From: Antrihabitans stalagmiti
Lineage (GTDB): Bacteria; Actinomycetota; Actinomycetes; Mycobacteriales; Mycobacteriaceae
Length of the DNA: 64,000 bases
Assembly: GCF_016482825.1 (NCBI RefSeq)
Contig: NZ_JAEMNV010000001.1
Location: forward strand, 186,001-250,000
Direction of reading: 5' to 3'
In this document: one piece after another, positions 29,595 to 38,194 of the stretch
How positions within the stretch are numbered: the first letter of the stretch is position 1
Layout: each line of letters begins with the position of its first letter
The notes under the pieces: model-generated
Database searches by the model: none
What the model was told of the DNA's origin: nothing
The model's input: the letters and a program-made list of their open reading frames with translations, nothing else
Translations under genes and position numbers: made by a program

Positions 29595-30052
29595 CGGTGT
29601 GTGTTCTCCTTCGTTGGTGTGGATCGATCTGCCCGTGCGGTTGCGACGATTACGGCCAGCGGCAGCACAGCTGCGATGGCGAGAACTACTGCGTTGACGA
29701 CGTTTTCGGGGTCGCTGAGCCCCGGTGACGGATGGGCTAGGTGATAGATGACGTGCGGTAGTGCGAACGACAGCAGTGAAATCCCCGCGATCAGCACCAC
29801 CCTGCGGTCACCCCACCACGCCGCGAGCAGCAGAAACACCCCTGTCGCGACAAAGCCAGCTCCGGCGTCATACGCCAAATGAGCGTTGTACGGCGGTTCG
29901 GCGGCCACGAGCATGGGCCCGAATCCCGGAAACGAGCGATACCAACTCTCGGTGGCAGTCACGGCCCACAGGCCGGTGAAGAGTTGCGGCACCGCCAATG
30001 CGGCGAGGAGTACACGGGTCCACAGGACCGCCGGTCGATCAGGCTTGCTCAC
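29591..30052 (-). CDS. Four-helix membrane protein of unknown function
   Basis: A 153-aa protein with four predicted membrane helices (about residues 12-30, 63-82, 87-106 and 120-140) and short loops; the loop after the first helix reads ATESWYRSFPGFGPM. No family is recognised with certainty. GTG at 30052 (MSKPDRPAVLWTRV) is preferred, because a longer reading frame upstream would overlap the anti-sigma gene. It lies 2 bases after that gene's stop and overlaps the AhpD-like gene by four bases. Confidence 0.75.
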   Translation of the reverse strand: MSKPDRPAVLWTRVLLAALAVPQLFTGLWAVTATESWYRSFPGFGPMLVAAEPPYNAHLAYDAGAGFVATGVFLLLAAWWGDRRVVLIAGISLLSFALPHVIYHLAHPSPGLSDPENVVNAVVLAIAAVLPLAVIVATARADRSTPTKENTHR

Positions 30053-30054
30053 AC

Positions 30055-30651
30055 CTACTCTTGGCGTTTGCTCCCTGTTCCGTAACGCCCGAATCGCCAC
30101 CAGACTATGACAAGCGCCACAGCGAACACACCCTCCGACAGGTGTAGAGCGGCACCGTAGGCGAAATGGGTCACCTCTGAGGCGCCATGGATCGCGAGCA
30201 CAAGCCCGAGCGGCAGACCCGCCACGACGGCGACGGGTGTCCAGCTCTTCCTGATCGCACCGGCCGCGATCGTGCCGGCAACAGCGAGATATGCAAAAGC
30301 ACTTTCGAACGCGGCATGTGGTGCGTAGGGCTCGCCGATATTGCGCGCGATCCACTCACCACTGGTGAAAATGCTGATCCCGTGTGACGCGATCAGCAGC
30401 GCGAGAGCGGCGGCTACGAATTGCACTATCCGCCACTCACGTTGTTCGCGAACGCTGATGGCTGCAGAAATGCGTTTGTAGACCGACCTCGAAGGACGCG
30501 CCTGCAAGGAGGTCGCCAACCACAAGACGGTCGGGTCGGTCTCACGAGATGGGTCGCCGGCGAGCGTACGACCGATGTCGTCGTCGAGTCGTTGTGCCGC
30601 GGCCAGTTCATCGGGATCGAAGTACTCGTCGCCGTTCAGGTCGCTGCTCAT
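30055..30651 (-). CDS. Putative membrane-bound anti-sigma factor
   Basis: A 198-aa protein following the ECF sigma gene with a four-base overlap. The N-terminal 85 residues are soluble and acidic (MSSDLNGDEYFDPDELAAAQ, then RTLAGDPSRETDPTVLWLAT), and the rest carries about five hydrophobic helices starting at IVQFVAAALALLIAS. Position and layout indicate an anti-sigma factor. The zinc motif HxxxCxxC of ZAS anti-sigma factors is absent, so the domain is of another type. The start is ATG at 30651. Confidence 0.7.
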   Translation of the reverse strand: MSSDLNGDEYFDPDELAAAQRLDDDIGRTLAGDPSRETDPTVLWLATSLQARPSRSVYKRISAAISVREQREWRIVQFVAAALALLIASHGISIFTSGEWIARNIGEPYAPHAAFESAFAYLAVAGTIAAGAIRKSWTPVAVVAGLPLGLVLAIHGASEVTHFAYGAALHLSEGVFAVALVIVWWRFGRYGTGSKRQE

Positions 30652-31154
30652 GCCTTCATCACCTCCCGCAACTTGCCGACCGCTCGGTAGACGAGCATGC
30701 GCGCGGCGGTCGCCGAGATCCCCATCGCGGCCCCGATCTGCTCGGACGACATGTCGCTGCCGAAGCGCAGCGCGACAGCCTCTCGTTCGCGGACGGTCAA
30801 CAGGCCGAGTTGGCGTCGTAGATCGTCGACGCCGTCGAGGCGCAACGCCCAACTTTCGGGATCGTGCTCGGTGTCGGTACGGTCCGAGCGCAAGCCGTCG
30901 GAGTCGACCGCCTCGACGGGTAGTTCTCGACCACGCCGACGCCACCAGTCGGCCAGGACATGCCGGGCGATGCCGATCAGCCAGCCACCGACCCGACCCA
31001 ATTCGGCGTCGTAGGTGTCCCACGAACGCATCGCCTGCGTGAACACCTCGCTGGTCACATCCTCCGCATCGGCATCCGATGGCAGCCGGGCCCGCACGTA
31101 GCGCCAGGTCGGCGCTACGTGTTCGCGGTACATCTCGGCGAACTCGGTTGCCAC
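30648..31154 (-). CDS. ECF-family RNA polymerase sigma factor
   Basis: A 168-aa sigma factor. Region 2 lies at about residues 5-72 (YVRARLPSDADAEDVTSEVF and RVGGWLIGIARHVLADWWRR), and region 4 at about 112-165 (LGLLTVREREAVALRFGSDM then AAMGISATAARMLVYRAVGK). There is no C-terminal extension. GTG at 31154 follows GAAGGA 8 nt upstream. The gene heads a four-gene operon with a putative membrane anti-sigma factor, a membrane protein and an AhpD-like protein, so an envelope or redox signal is a plausible trigger. Confidence 0.92.
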   Translation of the reverse strand: MATEFAEMYREHVAPTWRYVRARLPSDADAEDVTSEVFTQAMRSWDTYDAELGRVGGWLIGIARHVLADWWRRRGRELPVEAVDSDGLRSDRTDTEHDPESWALRLDGVDDLRRQLGLLTVREREAVALRFGSDMSSEQIGAAMGISATAARMLVYRAVGKLREVMKA

Positions 31155-31303
31155 GTCACCAATCCTTCGTGCGGAGGCGGTCGCCCGTAACGTTTCACAT
31201 TCGCCGATGCGGGCGCGCTACCGGGTCGGGGTGCGCAATCGGCCTCGAGCGGCCCTGTATTGTTGATCCCGAATTGCGCGCGTAGTCGACTTTGAGGGCG
31301 AAC

Positions 31304-31537
31304 ATGGATCTGTTCCTGGATATCTTGCTGGTGGCGACGAGCCTGCTGCTGATGCTGCTGGTGCTGCTGCACCGTGCCAAGGGTGGCGGCCTTTCCAGCC
31401 TTTTCGGTGGTGGCGTGCAGTCCAGCCTGTCCGGGTCGACGGTTGTCGAGAAGAACCTCGATCGCATCACTGTCTTCACCTCTGTCGTCTGGCTGATTGC
31501 CATCCTCGGTATCGGTCTCGAAATCAAGTACAGCTAG
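31304..31537 (+). CDS. secG: Protein translocase subunit SecG
   Basis: Small SecYEG subunit (77 aa) with two membrane helices: MDLFLDILLVATSLLLMLLV and TVFTSVVWLIAILGIGLEI, separated by the typical glycine-rich loop HRAKGGGLSSLFGGGVQSSL. ATG at 31304 follows GAGGG. It sits between the glycolytic operon and ppc, as in other actinobacteria, but is separated from tpiA here by the inverted four-gene sigma operon. Confidence 0.95.
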   Translation: MDLFLDILLVATSLLLMLLVLLHRAKGGGLSSLFGGGVQSSLSGSTVVEKNLDRITVFTSVVWLIAILGIGLEIKYS

Positions 31538-31565
31538 TCCGAAGTTCGGCCGGCGTCATTTCGGG

Positions 31566-31589
31566 TGACGTCATAACCGCGTAACCGCG
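31566..31589 (+). promoter_or_regulatory. Palindrome plus tandem octamer upstream of ppc
   Basis: TGACGTCA (31566-31573) is a perfect 8-bp palindrome and is followed directly by two perfect copies of TAACCGCG (31574-31581, 31582-31589), 19 bp before the ppc start. The arrangement looks like a regulator site; no ribosome site is obvious in the same stretch. Confidence 0.4.
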
Positions 31590-31607
31590 ACAGTATTTAC
31601 TGTTGCC

Positions 31608-34367
31608 ATGACATCGACCGATCCAGGCCGTGCGGCAACCGAACCGCTTCGTGAAGACATCCGACTCCTCGGCGGAATCCTCGGCCAGATAGTTCACGAT
31701 CAAGAAGGCGAAGACGTCTTTGCGCTGGTGGAAAAGGCGCGCGTCGAATCGTTTCGGGTCAGGCGCTCGGAGATCGACCGTGCGGAACTTGCGACTTTGT
31801 TCGACGGTATCGAGATCGGCAAGGCGATCCCCGTCATCCGCGCTTTCAGTCACTTCTCGTTGCTCGCCAATCTCGCCGAAGACATCCATCGCGATCGACG
31901 GCGATCGATTCACATCCGCGCAGGTGAGCCACCGCAGGACAGCTCGCTCGCGGCAACCTACGCGAAACTCGATGCGGCCCAACTCGATTCGTCCAGGGTC
32001 GCCGACCTGCTCACCGATGCCCTCGTCGCGCCCGTCATCACCGCGCATCCGACCGAAACCAGGCGTCGCACGATCTTCGAGGTGCAATCCCGCATCACCG
32101 AACTGATGCGATTTCGGGAGCGCACCGAACTCGACGACGACGAGACCGCCGAAGTCGATCGGCAACTGCGCCGCCAGATCATCACGCTGTGGCAGACCGC
32201 GCTGATTCGGCTGTCACGCTTGCGGATTCAGGACGAGATCGAGGTCGGGCTGCGGTACTTCCATCTGTCGTTGCTCGAGGTGATTCCGCGGATCAACGCG
32301 CAGGTGAGAGACGAGCTGCGACGTCGGTGGCCGGACGTGAACCTCCTCGAACAGCCGATCTTGCGGCCCGGTTCATGGATCGGTGGCGATCGCGACGGGA
32401 ACCCGTTCGTCACTGCCGAGGTGGTGCACAACGCGACCCATCGCGCGGCGTTCGTCGCGATCGAGCATCACCTGGCCGAGCTGTCGAAACTCGAGCAGGA
32501 ATTGTCGATGTCGGCTCGCCTCGTCACGATCAGCTACGCGGTGCAAGAGCTGGCAGAAGCATCGGGGGACAGCGGGTCCAACCGCGACGACGAGCCCTAC
32601 CGACAAGCTGTGCGGTGTGTACGAGGCCGACTCACCGCGACCGCGGAGCAGATTCTCGACAAACTTCCGGCGGATGCGGTCTCGCTCGGTTTGGAACCGT
32701 ACGAGACGCCGCAGCAGGCGTTGAACGACCTCGACGCGATCGACACCTCGCTGCGCGGGCACGGCGACGCCATCCTCGCCGACGACAGGCTCGCCGCGCT
32801 GCGGTGGTCCATAGAGACGTTCGGTTTCCATCTGTCGAGTCTGGATCTGCGGCAGAACTCCGAAATACACGAAGAGGTCGTCGCGGAGTTGTTCGCCTGG
32901 GCGGGTGTGCACCCCGACTATCGGAGCCTGCCCGAGGACGAGCGCGTCGAGTTGCTTGCACAGGAGTTGGCGACACGGCGACCGCTGTCGAGTCCCGATG
33001 CGGAATTCAGCGAACTGACGACGAAAGAGTTGGCGATCACCCGCGCGGCGGCACTTGCCGTTCGCACGCTCGGGCCACGCTCGGTGCCGAACTACATCAT
33101 CAGTATGTGCACGTCGGTGAGCGATCTGCTCGAAGCGTCGGTTCTGCTCAAGGAAGCGGGCATCCTCGATCCGGGGTCAGGGACGCCGACCTCGTCGGTC
33201 GGTGTTGTGCCGCTCTTCGAGACGATCGAGGATCTGCAGCAGGGTGCGGCGACGTTGCTCGCCGCTCTCGACGTCCCGGTCTACCGAGCGCTGGTCAGCT
33301 CGCGCGGTGACAACCAGGAAGTGATGCTCGGCTATTCCGATTCGAACAAGGACGGCGGGTACCTCGCCGCGAACTGGGCGCTCTATCGCGCCGAACTCGA
33401 CCTGGTCGATGCGGCACGCAAGAGCGGAATTCGGTTGCGGCTCTTTCACGGTCGCGGGGGAGCGGTCGGCCGTGGTGGTGGCCCGAGCTACGAGGCGATT
33501 CTCGCGCAGCCGGTCGGAGCCGTGACGGGTTCACTTCGTATCACCGAGCAGGGTGAGGTCATCGCCGCGAAGTACGCCGAGCCGAGGATCGCGCGACGAA
33601 ATCTGGAGTCGTTGCTCGCCGCGACGCTGGAGTCGACGCTGCTCGACGTCGAGGGCCTCGGTGCCGCCGCCGAACCCGCGTACGCGATTCTGGACGATCT
33701 TGCCGAACGAGCCCGACGCGCCTACGGCGAACTCGTCCACAAGACACCGGGTTTCGTCGAATACTTCCGGATGTCGACTCCTGTCGCCGAGATCGGTGAG
33801 CTGAACATCGGTAGCCGCCCGGCATCGCGAAAGCCGACGAATTCTGTGTACGACCTTCGTGCGATCCCGTGGGTGATGTCCTGGAGTCAATCGCGGGTCA
33901 TGCTGCCAGGTTGGTACGGCGTCGGAACAGCGTTCGAGGAATGGGTGGACGGCGACGCGGACAAGCTCGCCCAGCTGGCCGACCTCAACGAACGCTGGCC
34001 GTTCTTCCGAACCGTGCTGTCCAACATGGCGATGGTGATCGCGAAGTCCGACCTCGGGTTGGCGGCTCGCTATGCCGAACTGGTTCCGGACGTCGAGTTG
34101 CGCAACAAGGTCTTCGGCATGATCAGCGACGAGCACGCGAAAACGATCAGGATGTACAAGGCGATCACCGGCGCCGACGATCTGCTCGCCGACAACCCGG
34201 CGGTGGCGCGGTCGGTGTTCAACCGGTTCCCGTATCTGGAACCACTGAATCACCTGCAGGTCGAACTGCTGCGGCAGTTCCGTGCCGGAGACGACCGTGA
34301 ACTCGTGAAGCGCGGCATCCTGCTCACGATGAACGGCTTGGCGACGGCACTGCGCAATAGCGGTTAG
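31608..34367 (+). CDS. ppc: Phosphoenolpyruvate carboxylase
   Basis: Anaplerotic enzyme (919 aa) forming oxaloacetate from PEP and bicarbonate. Conserved sites: [12 protein letters not shown] (catalytic His, about 146), [11 protein letters not shown] (about 263), [18 protein letters not shown] (about 572) and [20 protein letters not shown] (PEP/bicarbonate loop, about 615). The last residues end LRNSG, matching the C-terminal Gly of the family. Typical of Rhodococcus and corynebacteria, where it lies near gap-pgk-tpi and secG; M. tuberculosis lacks it at this place. Confidence 0.97.
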   Translation: MTSTDPGRAATEPLREDIRLLGGILGQIVHDQEGEDVFALVEKARVESFRVRRSEIDRAELATLFDGIEIGKAIPVIRAFSHFSLLANLAEDIHRDRRRSIHIRAGEPPQDSSLAATYAKLDAAQLDSSRVADLLTDALVAPVITAHPTETRRRTIFEVQSRITELMRFRERTELDDDETAEVDRQLRRQIITLWQTALIRLSRLRIQDEIEVGLRYFHLSLLEVIPRINAQVRDELRRRWPDVNLLEQPILRPGSWIGGDRDGNPFVTAEVVHNATHRAAFVAIEHHLAELSKLEQELSMSARLVTISYAVQELAEASGDSGSNRDDEPYRQAVRCVRGRLTATAEQILDKLPADAVSLGLEPYETPQQALNDLDAIDTSLRGHGDAILADDRLAALRWSIETFGFHLSSLDLRQNSEIHEEVVAELFAWAGVHPDYRSLPEDERVELLAQELATRRPLSSPDAEFSELTTKELAITRAAALAVRTLGPRSVPNYIISMCTSVSDLLEASVLLKEAGILDPGSGTPTSSVGVVPLFETIEDLQQGAATLLAALDVPVYRALVSSRGDNQEVMLGYSDSNKDGGYLAANWALYRAELDLVDAARKSGIRLRLFHGRGGAVGRGGGPSYEAILAQPVGAVTGSLRITEQGEVIAAKYAEPRIARRNLESLLAATLESTLLDVEGLGAAAEPAYAILDDLAERARRAYGELVHKTPGFVEYFRMSTPVAEIGELNIGSRPASRKPTNSVYDLRAIPWVMSWSQSRVMLPGWYGVGTAFEEWVDGDADKLAQLADLNERWPFFRTVLSNMAMVIAKSDLGLAARYAELVPDVELRNKVFGMISDEHAKTIRMYKAITGADDLLADNPAVARSVFNRFPYLEPLNHLQVELLRQFRAGDDRELVKRGILLTMNGLATALRNSG

Positions 34368-34380
34368 ACGGCAACAGCGG

Positions 34381-35646
34381 TTAAGCCGCCTGCACCGGCT
34401 CGATGTCGCGCACGAAAACGATGGCATCGAGTTCGGTGAGGCTTGTCGTTTCCAGTGGGATGTAGGCGTAGTTCGCCGACGTGCGGCGCTCGCGTTGCCC
34501 GTTCGGTAGGGCATCGGTGGCTATCAGCACATTCCCCGTCGTTGCCGCGTAGAGCTCACCTTCGAGCGAGGCAGCTTCGGGTTCGGCGATGGTGTGGTGG
34601 TGAGCTGTGCCGATCGCCGAACCGATCACGCGGTAGGCGTCGCCGAGCCGGCCGTCGAGGTGGCCGCCCGCACACCACCAGTGCAGCTGCTGTTCGCCCA
34701 TCGTCCACTGCGACTCACCTTTCTGCAGGTGGCCGTTGTGAGCGAAGGCGAAGGTCGGTCCACGGTCGGCTTCGCGCTCGACGATCGCGCACAGATTGTC
34801 GGCCATCATGAGGTCGCGAACACCGAGCAGTCGGGGTACCCGTCGAGCATTGTCGGAGGCCATTACCGCGTGATAGTCGAGCAGGCCGGCAGCCGTCCGA
34901 GCATGGAGGTCGGCGAGCCAACGTTCGTCCGGGGCCGTCGCGGCGTGCAGTCGTGGCGCTTCCATCCGCAGCAGCAGCACCAGGTCGTCGGTCAGGTGTC
35001 GCAGCCGGATCGCGTCCGAACTCGCGCCGATCGATTGCGTCGGATCCATCGCTCCTGCCGGATTGCTCCAGCGGGCGTCGGCACCGAGCAATGTCTCGAG
35101 TTCGGCGCCTGTGCAGGGCAGGTCGTCTGGATCGAGGGTCGTCGACAGGTACGTATGCAGCGCGAACAGGCTACGCCGCGGGCTTTCGGCTCCCATCGTT
35201 TCCATCGGGGCATCGAAACCGTAGAACCGGACCCGATCGTGTGGTGATCGTCCGCGGTTGTAGGCGACCAGCCATTCCACGAGGTCTCGGTTGGCGTCGT
35301 ACTCGCCGAAGGTGTGGCTGAACCCGCTGGTCATGACGTCGTCGACCGACCCGGCACCACCATCGACCAGGGCGTCTACGAGAAGCCCACCGAGGCAGCT
35401 GCTTTCGATCGCGATCGACCGATAGCCCGCGTGTTCGACGAGCTGGTGGAACATCTGGTTGCGCAGTCGCAGGAACAGTTGCTCGCCGTGCATCGGCTCG
35501 CCGAAGCCGAGGAGACGTGGAGCAACCGGTAGGTGTCGCAACAATTCCGCGAGTGCGGCCGCGAGATCGGAACCGCCGTCCGATGAAAATGGTGTGCCGT
35601 GCTGTTCGAGCGCTGTGCCGAGTGTCATGTGCTTCGACGCTATCAT
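34381..35646 (-). CDS. Erythromycin esterase-like hydrolase
   Basis: A 421-aa protein of the erythromycin esterase superfamily (Pfam 05139). The active-site entry LLGFGEPMHGEQLFLRLRNQ (about 45-64) carries the catalytic His and Glu of the family (G-E-x-x-H), followed by SIAIESSCLGGLLVD and FYGFDAPMETMG, and the late FAFAHNGHLQKGESQWTMG block. True EreA/B inactivate macrolides; many actinobacterial relatives do not, so resistance is unproven. No signal peptide. ATG at 35646, or a second ATG at 35628, is the start. It is divergent from the tandem MerR gene with 33 bp between. Confidence 0.85.
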   Translation of the reverse strand: MIASKHMTLGTALEQHGTPFSSDGGSDLAAALAELLRHLPVAPRLLGFGEPMHGEQLFLRLRNQMFHQLVEHAGYRSIAIESSCLGGLLVDALVDGGAGSVDDVMTSGFSHTFGEYDANRDLVEWLVAYNRGRSPHDRVRFYGFDAPMETMGAESPRRSLFALHTYLSTTLDPDDLPCTGAELETLLGADARWSNPAGAMDPTQSIGASSDAIRLRHLTDDLVLLLRMEAPRLHAATAPDERWLADLHARTAAGLLDYHAVMASDNARRVPRLLGVRDLMMADNLCAIVEREADRGPTFAFAHNGHLQKGESQWTMGEQQLHWWCAGGHLDGRLGDAYRVIGSAIGTAHHHTIAEPEAASLEGELYAATTGNVLIATDALPNGQRERRTSANYAYIPLETTSLTELDAIVFVRDIEPVQAA

Positions 35647-35651
35647 TACCG

Positions 35652-35660
35652 CAACGGTTG
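35652..35660. promoter_or_regulatory. Small dyad in the esterase/MerR intergenic region
   Basis: CAACGGTTG is a perfect dyad around one base, in the middle of the 33-bp space between the divergent starts, and overlaps TTGACA (35658-35663). MerR proteins bind dyads within promoters, so this is the obvious operator candidate; it is short and could be chance. Confidence 0.35.
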
Positions 35661-35679
35661 ACAGTTTGGACGAAATACA

Positions 35680-36390
35680 ATGACTAGTTCACCGAAACCC
35701 TCAAAGTACCGACCCGTCGATCTTGCCCGCGAACACGGACTGTCGACCCAAGCGGTTCGCAATTACGAAGCCGCCGGAATACTGCCTGCCGCAGACCGAT
35801 CGGCATCGGGATATCGCGTCTACACCCTCGTCCATGCGGCCGCGTTGCGCACGTTCGTCGCTCTCGTCCCCGGCCACGGTCATGGTGTCGCGACCGCCGT
35901 GCTTGCAGCGGTCAATCGAGGAGCCGTCGACGAGGCGCTCGCGCTCATCGACGACAGCCACACCGAATTGCGGACCGATCGGCTGACCTTGGATTCCGTC
36001 GAGCGGGCCGTCGCGCAGGCTGTGCCCACCGAGGACATTGCGCGACAGTTCCTTTCGGTCCGCGAGCTTGCGCGGCGCATCGGCGTCGAACCGACGACGC
36101 TGCGGAGCTGGGAAGACGCCGGCTTGGCGCCCGCCCGCGATCCGTCGACCGGATACCGTGTGTACGGGCCTGCGGACATCCGCGACGCACATCTTGTGCA
36201 TCAACTCCGCCGCGGCGGGTATCTGCTCAATCAGATTGCGCCGATCGTGGTTCAGGTGCGCTCGGCAGGTAGCGTCGAGGCGTTGGCGCAGCTGATCGGG
36301 GAGTGGCGCGAACGGGTGAACACGCGTGGCCGGTCGATGCTTATCGGTGCCGCAGCGCTACAGACCTACCTCGACAAGTTGTACGCCTGA
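35680..36390 (+). CDS. Transcription regulator with two MerR-type HTH domains
   Basis: A 236-aa regulator holding two MerR helix-turn-helix/wing units: residues about 10-50 (YRPVDLAREHGLSTQAVRNY, then SGYRVYT) and about 126-170 (LSVRELARRIGVEPTTLRSW, then STGYRVYGPADIRDAH). The usual MerR has one HTH and a dimerisation helix; here a single chain could fill both operator half-sites. About 75 residues of helix separate the domains, and no metal-binding Cys pair is seen. It is divergent from the erythromycin esterase-like gene and is its most likely regulator. Confidence 0.85.
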   Translation: MTSSPKPSKYRPVDLAREHGLSTQAVRNYEAAGILPAADRSASGYRVYTLVHAAALRTFVALVPGHGHGVATAVLAAVNRGAVDEALALIDDSHTELRTDRLTLDSVERAVAQAVPTEDIARQFLSVRELARRIGVEPTTLRSWEDAGLAPARDPSTGYRVYGPADIRDAHLVHQLRRGGYLLNQIAPIVVQVRSAGSVEALAQLIGEWRERVNTRGRSMLIGAAALQTYLDKLYA

Positions 36391-36490
36391 CCAGCAATCT
36401 GTAACGCGTGTGCTCCGTGCGACGACGAGACGTGTGACATCAAGCGCGGCCCGGGGGTTGTTTCGCGCGATTCACGCATAGGGATTCGAG

Positions 36491-36513
36491 ATTCGATTGC
36501 ACGTGAATCGAAT
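36491..36513 (+). promoter_or_regulatory. 23-bp palindrome upstream of the cutinase-like gene
   Basis: ATTCGATT (36491-36498) and AATCGAAT (36506-36513) are perfect 8-bp arms around GCACGTG. The palindrome ends 19 bp before the ATG at 36533 and 8 bp before GGGAG. An extra half-site-like ATTCGA precedes it at 36484. Likely an operator or an mRNA hairpin of the leader. Confidence 0.5.
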
Positions 36514-36532
36514 ACGAGATCGGGAGATACAC

Positions 36533-38152
36533 ATGGGAATTCGTGAATTTGTCGGGCGGCACCGTATCGCCTCGACTGCGGCAGCACCTGCCATTCTCGG
36601 CGTCGCGGCGATTGTTGCCGTCACCTGGGCGGCATCACCAGGACCTACGGCCATCGACACCGAGATGACTTCGTCGGTCACCGAGTGCCACGACATGGTC
36701 ACCATCTCCGTCGCGGGCCGTGGTGACACGCCTCGCGAGGGCGAAACGAAGATGCTGCTCGACGCGAACGGCAACCCGTTGCCCGCGGCGATGTCAGGGG
36801 ACTACAGCAGCAACTGGGTCGACCCGGTCGTGAATGCACCGGACAACGCGGTCGACCCCGACTCCTACGCCGCCGTCTACATCGCGTACCCCGCGAACAT
36901 GGCGAGCTACGAAGACGCCGTCAACGCCGGTGTCGCCAATACCGAATCGGTCATGCGCGAGATTGCCGTTGCGTGCCCGGACACCAAATTCTCCATCGTC
37001 GGCTACAGCGAAGGCGCGGATGTCGTCCGTCGCGTTGCGACGAAGGTCGGCCACGACGAGGCCGACGCGAACGGCAACTACGGCGTTGTCGATCCGAACA
37101 ACGTTGTCGGAGTTGTCATCTTTGCCGACGCCGGCCGCAGCGCGGGTGACGGTCCGTTCATCGGTGCGGAAGATCCGTTCGCCAATCCCGACGGCTTCGA
37201 TCAGAAATACCAGAACGGCAAGAACCCGACCTCGGGCAAGGGCGCGCTACCAGGCACCAGCGGTGATTTCGGCGCCTTGAACGGCAAGATCGCATCCTTC
37301 TGCTCGGACGGCGACCTCACGTGTGCAGCGCCGGAGAACATCTCGCTGCTGCAGCTTGCCGTGAACGTCGGCAGGCAGATCAACGTCGACGCCCTCGAAC
37401 GTGACGGACTCACTCCGGCAACCGGTCAGGACGTCGCTGTCACGATGGGCAAGATCGCGTTCGCTGCCTTCGCCGACATCGCGAACAACCCGAACTGGAT
37501 GCAAAGCGACGAAACATTCCTCGACGTGCTGCTGAAGGTGTCCGATCCGGCCTACAAGCCGGGTGCGACGCCGCCGCCCGCGACCGACGCAAGCTCGATC
37601 TCGGTCGACGCGATGTCGCCGCTGGCCTACCTGCCGCAGAAGATCTTCAAGGAGATCATCGGGCTCGTCGTGACGAATCAGAACACGATTCCTGTCGTCA
37701 TGAGCGATCCGTACAACACCACACTCGGCCCGAACCACTCCGGTCATCACTTCGACTACTGGCGTGACGCCAACCCGGAGACCGGAAAGCCGCTGACCTC
37801 GGCAGAATACGCCGCGGCATGGTTGACCGAACTTGCGAAGCAGGCACAGAACGGGGAGCCGGTCGACAAGTCCGTCAAGCCGTCGCAAGCATCGCTCGCC
37901 GCCGCACTGTCGCCGGAGGCCGAGACAACCACTTCGACCACAACGACAACAACGACGCCGGCCACCACAACGCCGGGAACCACTACCCCGTCGACAACTG
38001 CCCCGACCACAACCGAGGCTCCGACGACAACGGAGTCCACCACCGCGCCGGCTACCACCACCGAGCCGGCCACGACGGAGCCGACCACTACAACCGAGGC
38101 TCCGACAACGACGCCGACCACAACGACGGCGACGCCGGCTCCGGTCAGCTGA
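36533..38152 (+). CDS. Cutinase-like secreted esterase with Thr-rich C-terminal tail
   Basis: A 539-aa exported alpha/beta hydrolase. Residues 1-46 form a signal peptide or anchor (ASTAAAPAILGVAAIVAVTW). The catalytic triad of the cutinase family is visible: Ser in VGYSEGADVVRR (about 160), Asp in FCSDGDLTCAAP (about 257) and His in HSGHHFDYWRD (about 403). Typical cutinases are about 200-250 aa; this one has insertions and a tail (about 463-539) made of TTT, PTT and TTEAP units, a likely O-mannosylated wall-spanning stalk. ATG at 36533 has GGGAG 6 nt upstream. Substrate probably lipid or polyester; not proved. Confidence 0.85.
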   Translation: MGIREFVGRHRIASTAAAPAILGVAAIVAVTWAASPGPTAIDTEMTSSVTECHDMVTISVAGRGDTPREGETKMLLDANGNPLPAAMSGDYSSNWVDPVVNAPDNAVDPDSYAAVYIAYPANMASYEDAVNAGVANTESVMREIAVACPDTKFSIVGYSEGADVVRRVATKVGHDEADANGNYGVVDPNNVVGVVIFADAGRSAGDGPFIGAEDPFANPDGFDQKYQNGKNPTSGKGALPGTSGDFGALNGKIASFCSDGDLTCAAPENISLLQLAVNVGRQINVDALERDGLTPATGQDVAVTMGKIAFAAFADIANNPNWMQSDETFLDVLLKVSDPAYKPGATPPPATDASSISVDAMSPLAYLPQKIFKEIIGLVVTNQNTIPVVMSDPYNTTLGPNHSGHHFDYWRDANPETGKPLTSAEYAAAWLTELAKQAQNGEPVDKSVKPSQASLAAALSPEAETTTSTTTTTTTPATTTPGTTTPSTTAPTTTEAPTTTESTTAPATTTEPATTEPTTTTEAPTTTPTTTTATPAPVS

Positions 38153-38194
38153 GCTGGACCTTTTCAAGCACGACTGTCGCGGGCTGACCTCGGA

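Noticed and set aside
34377-34389. GCGG-TTAAG-CCGC hairpin between ppc and the esterase gene considered as a terminator
   Set aside because: Only a 4-bp stem and no T-run; too weak to call.
37921-38150. ACN-rich tract considered as a minisatellite or CRISPR-like array
   Set aside because: There are no regular spacers or constant repeats; it is the coding sequence of the Thr-rich tail and stays in frame.
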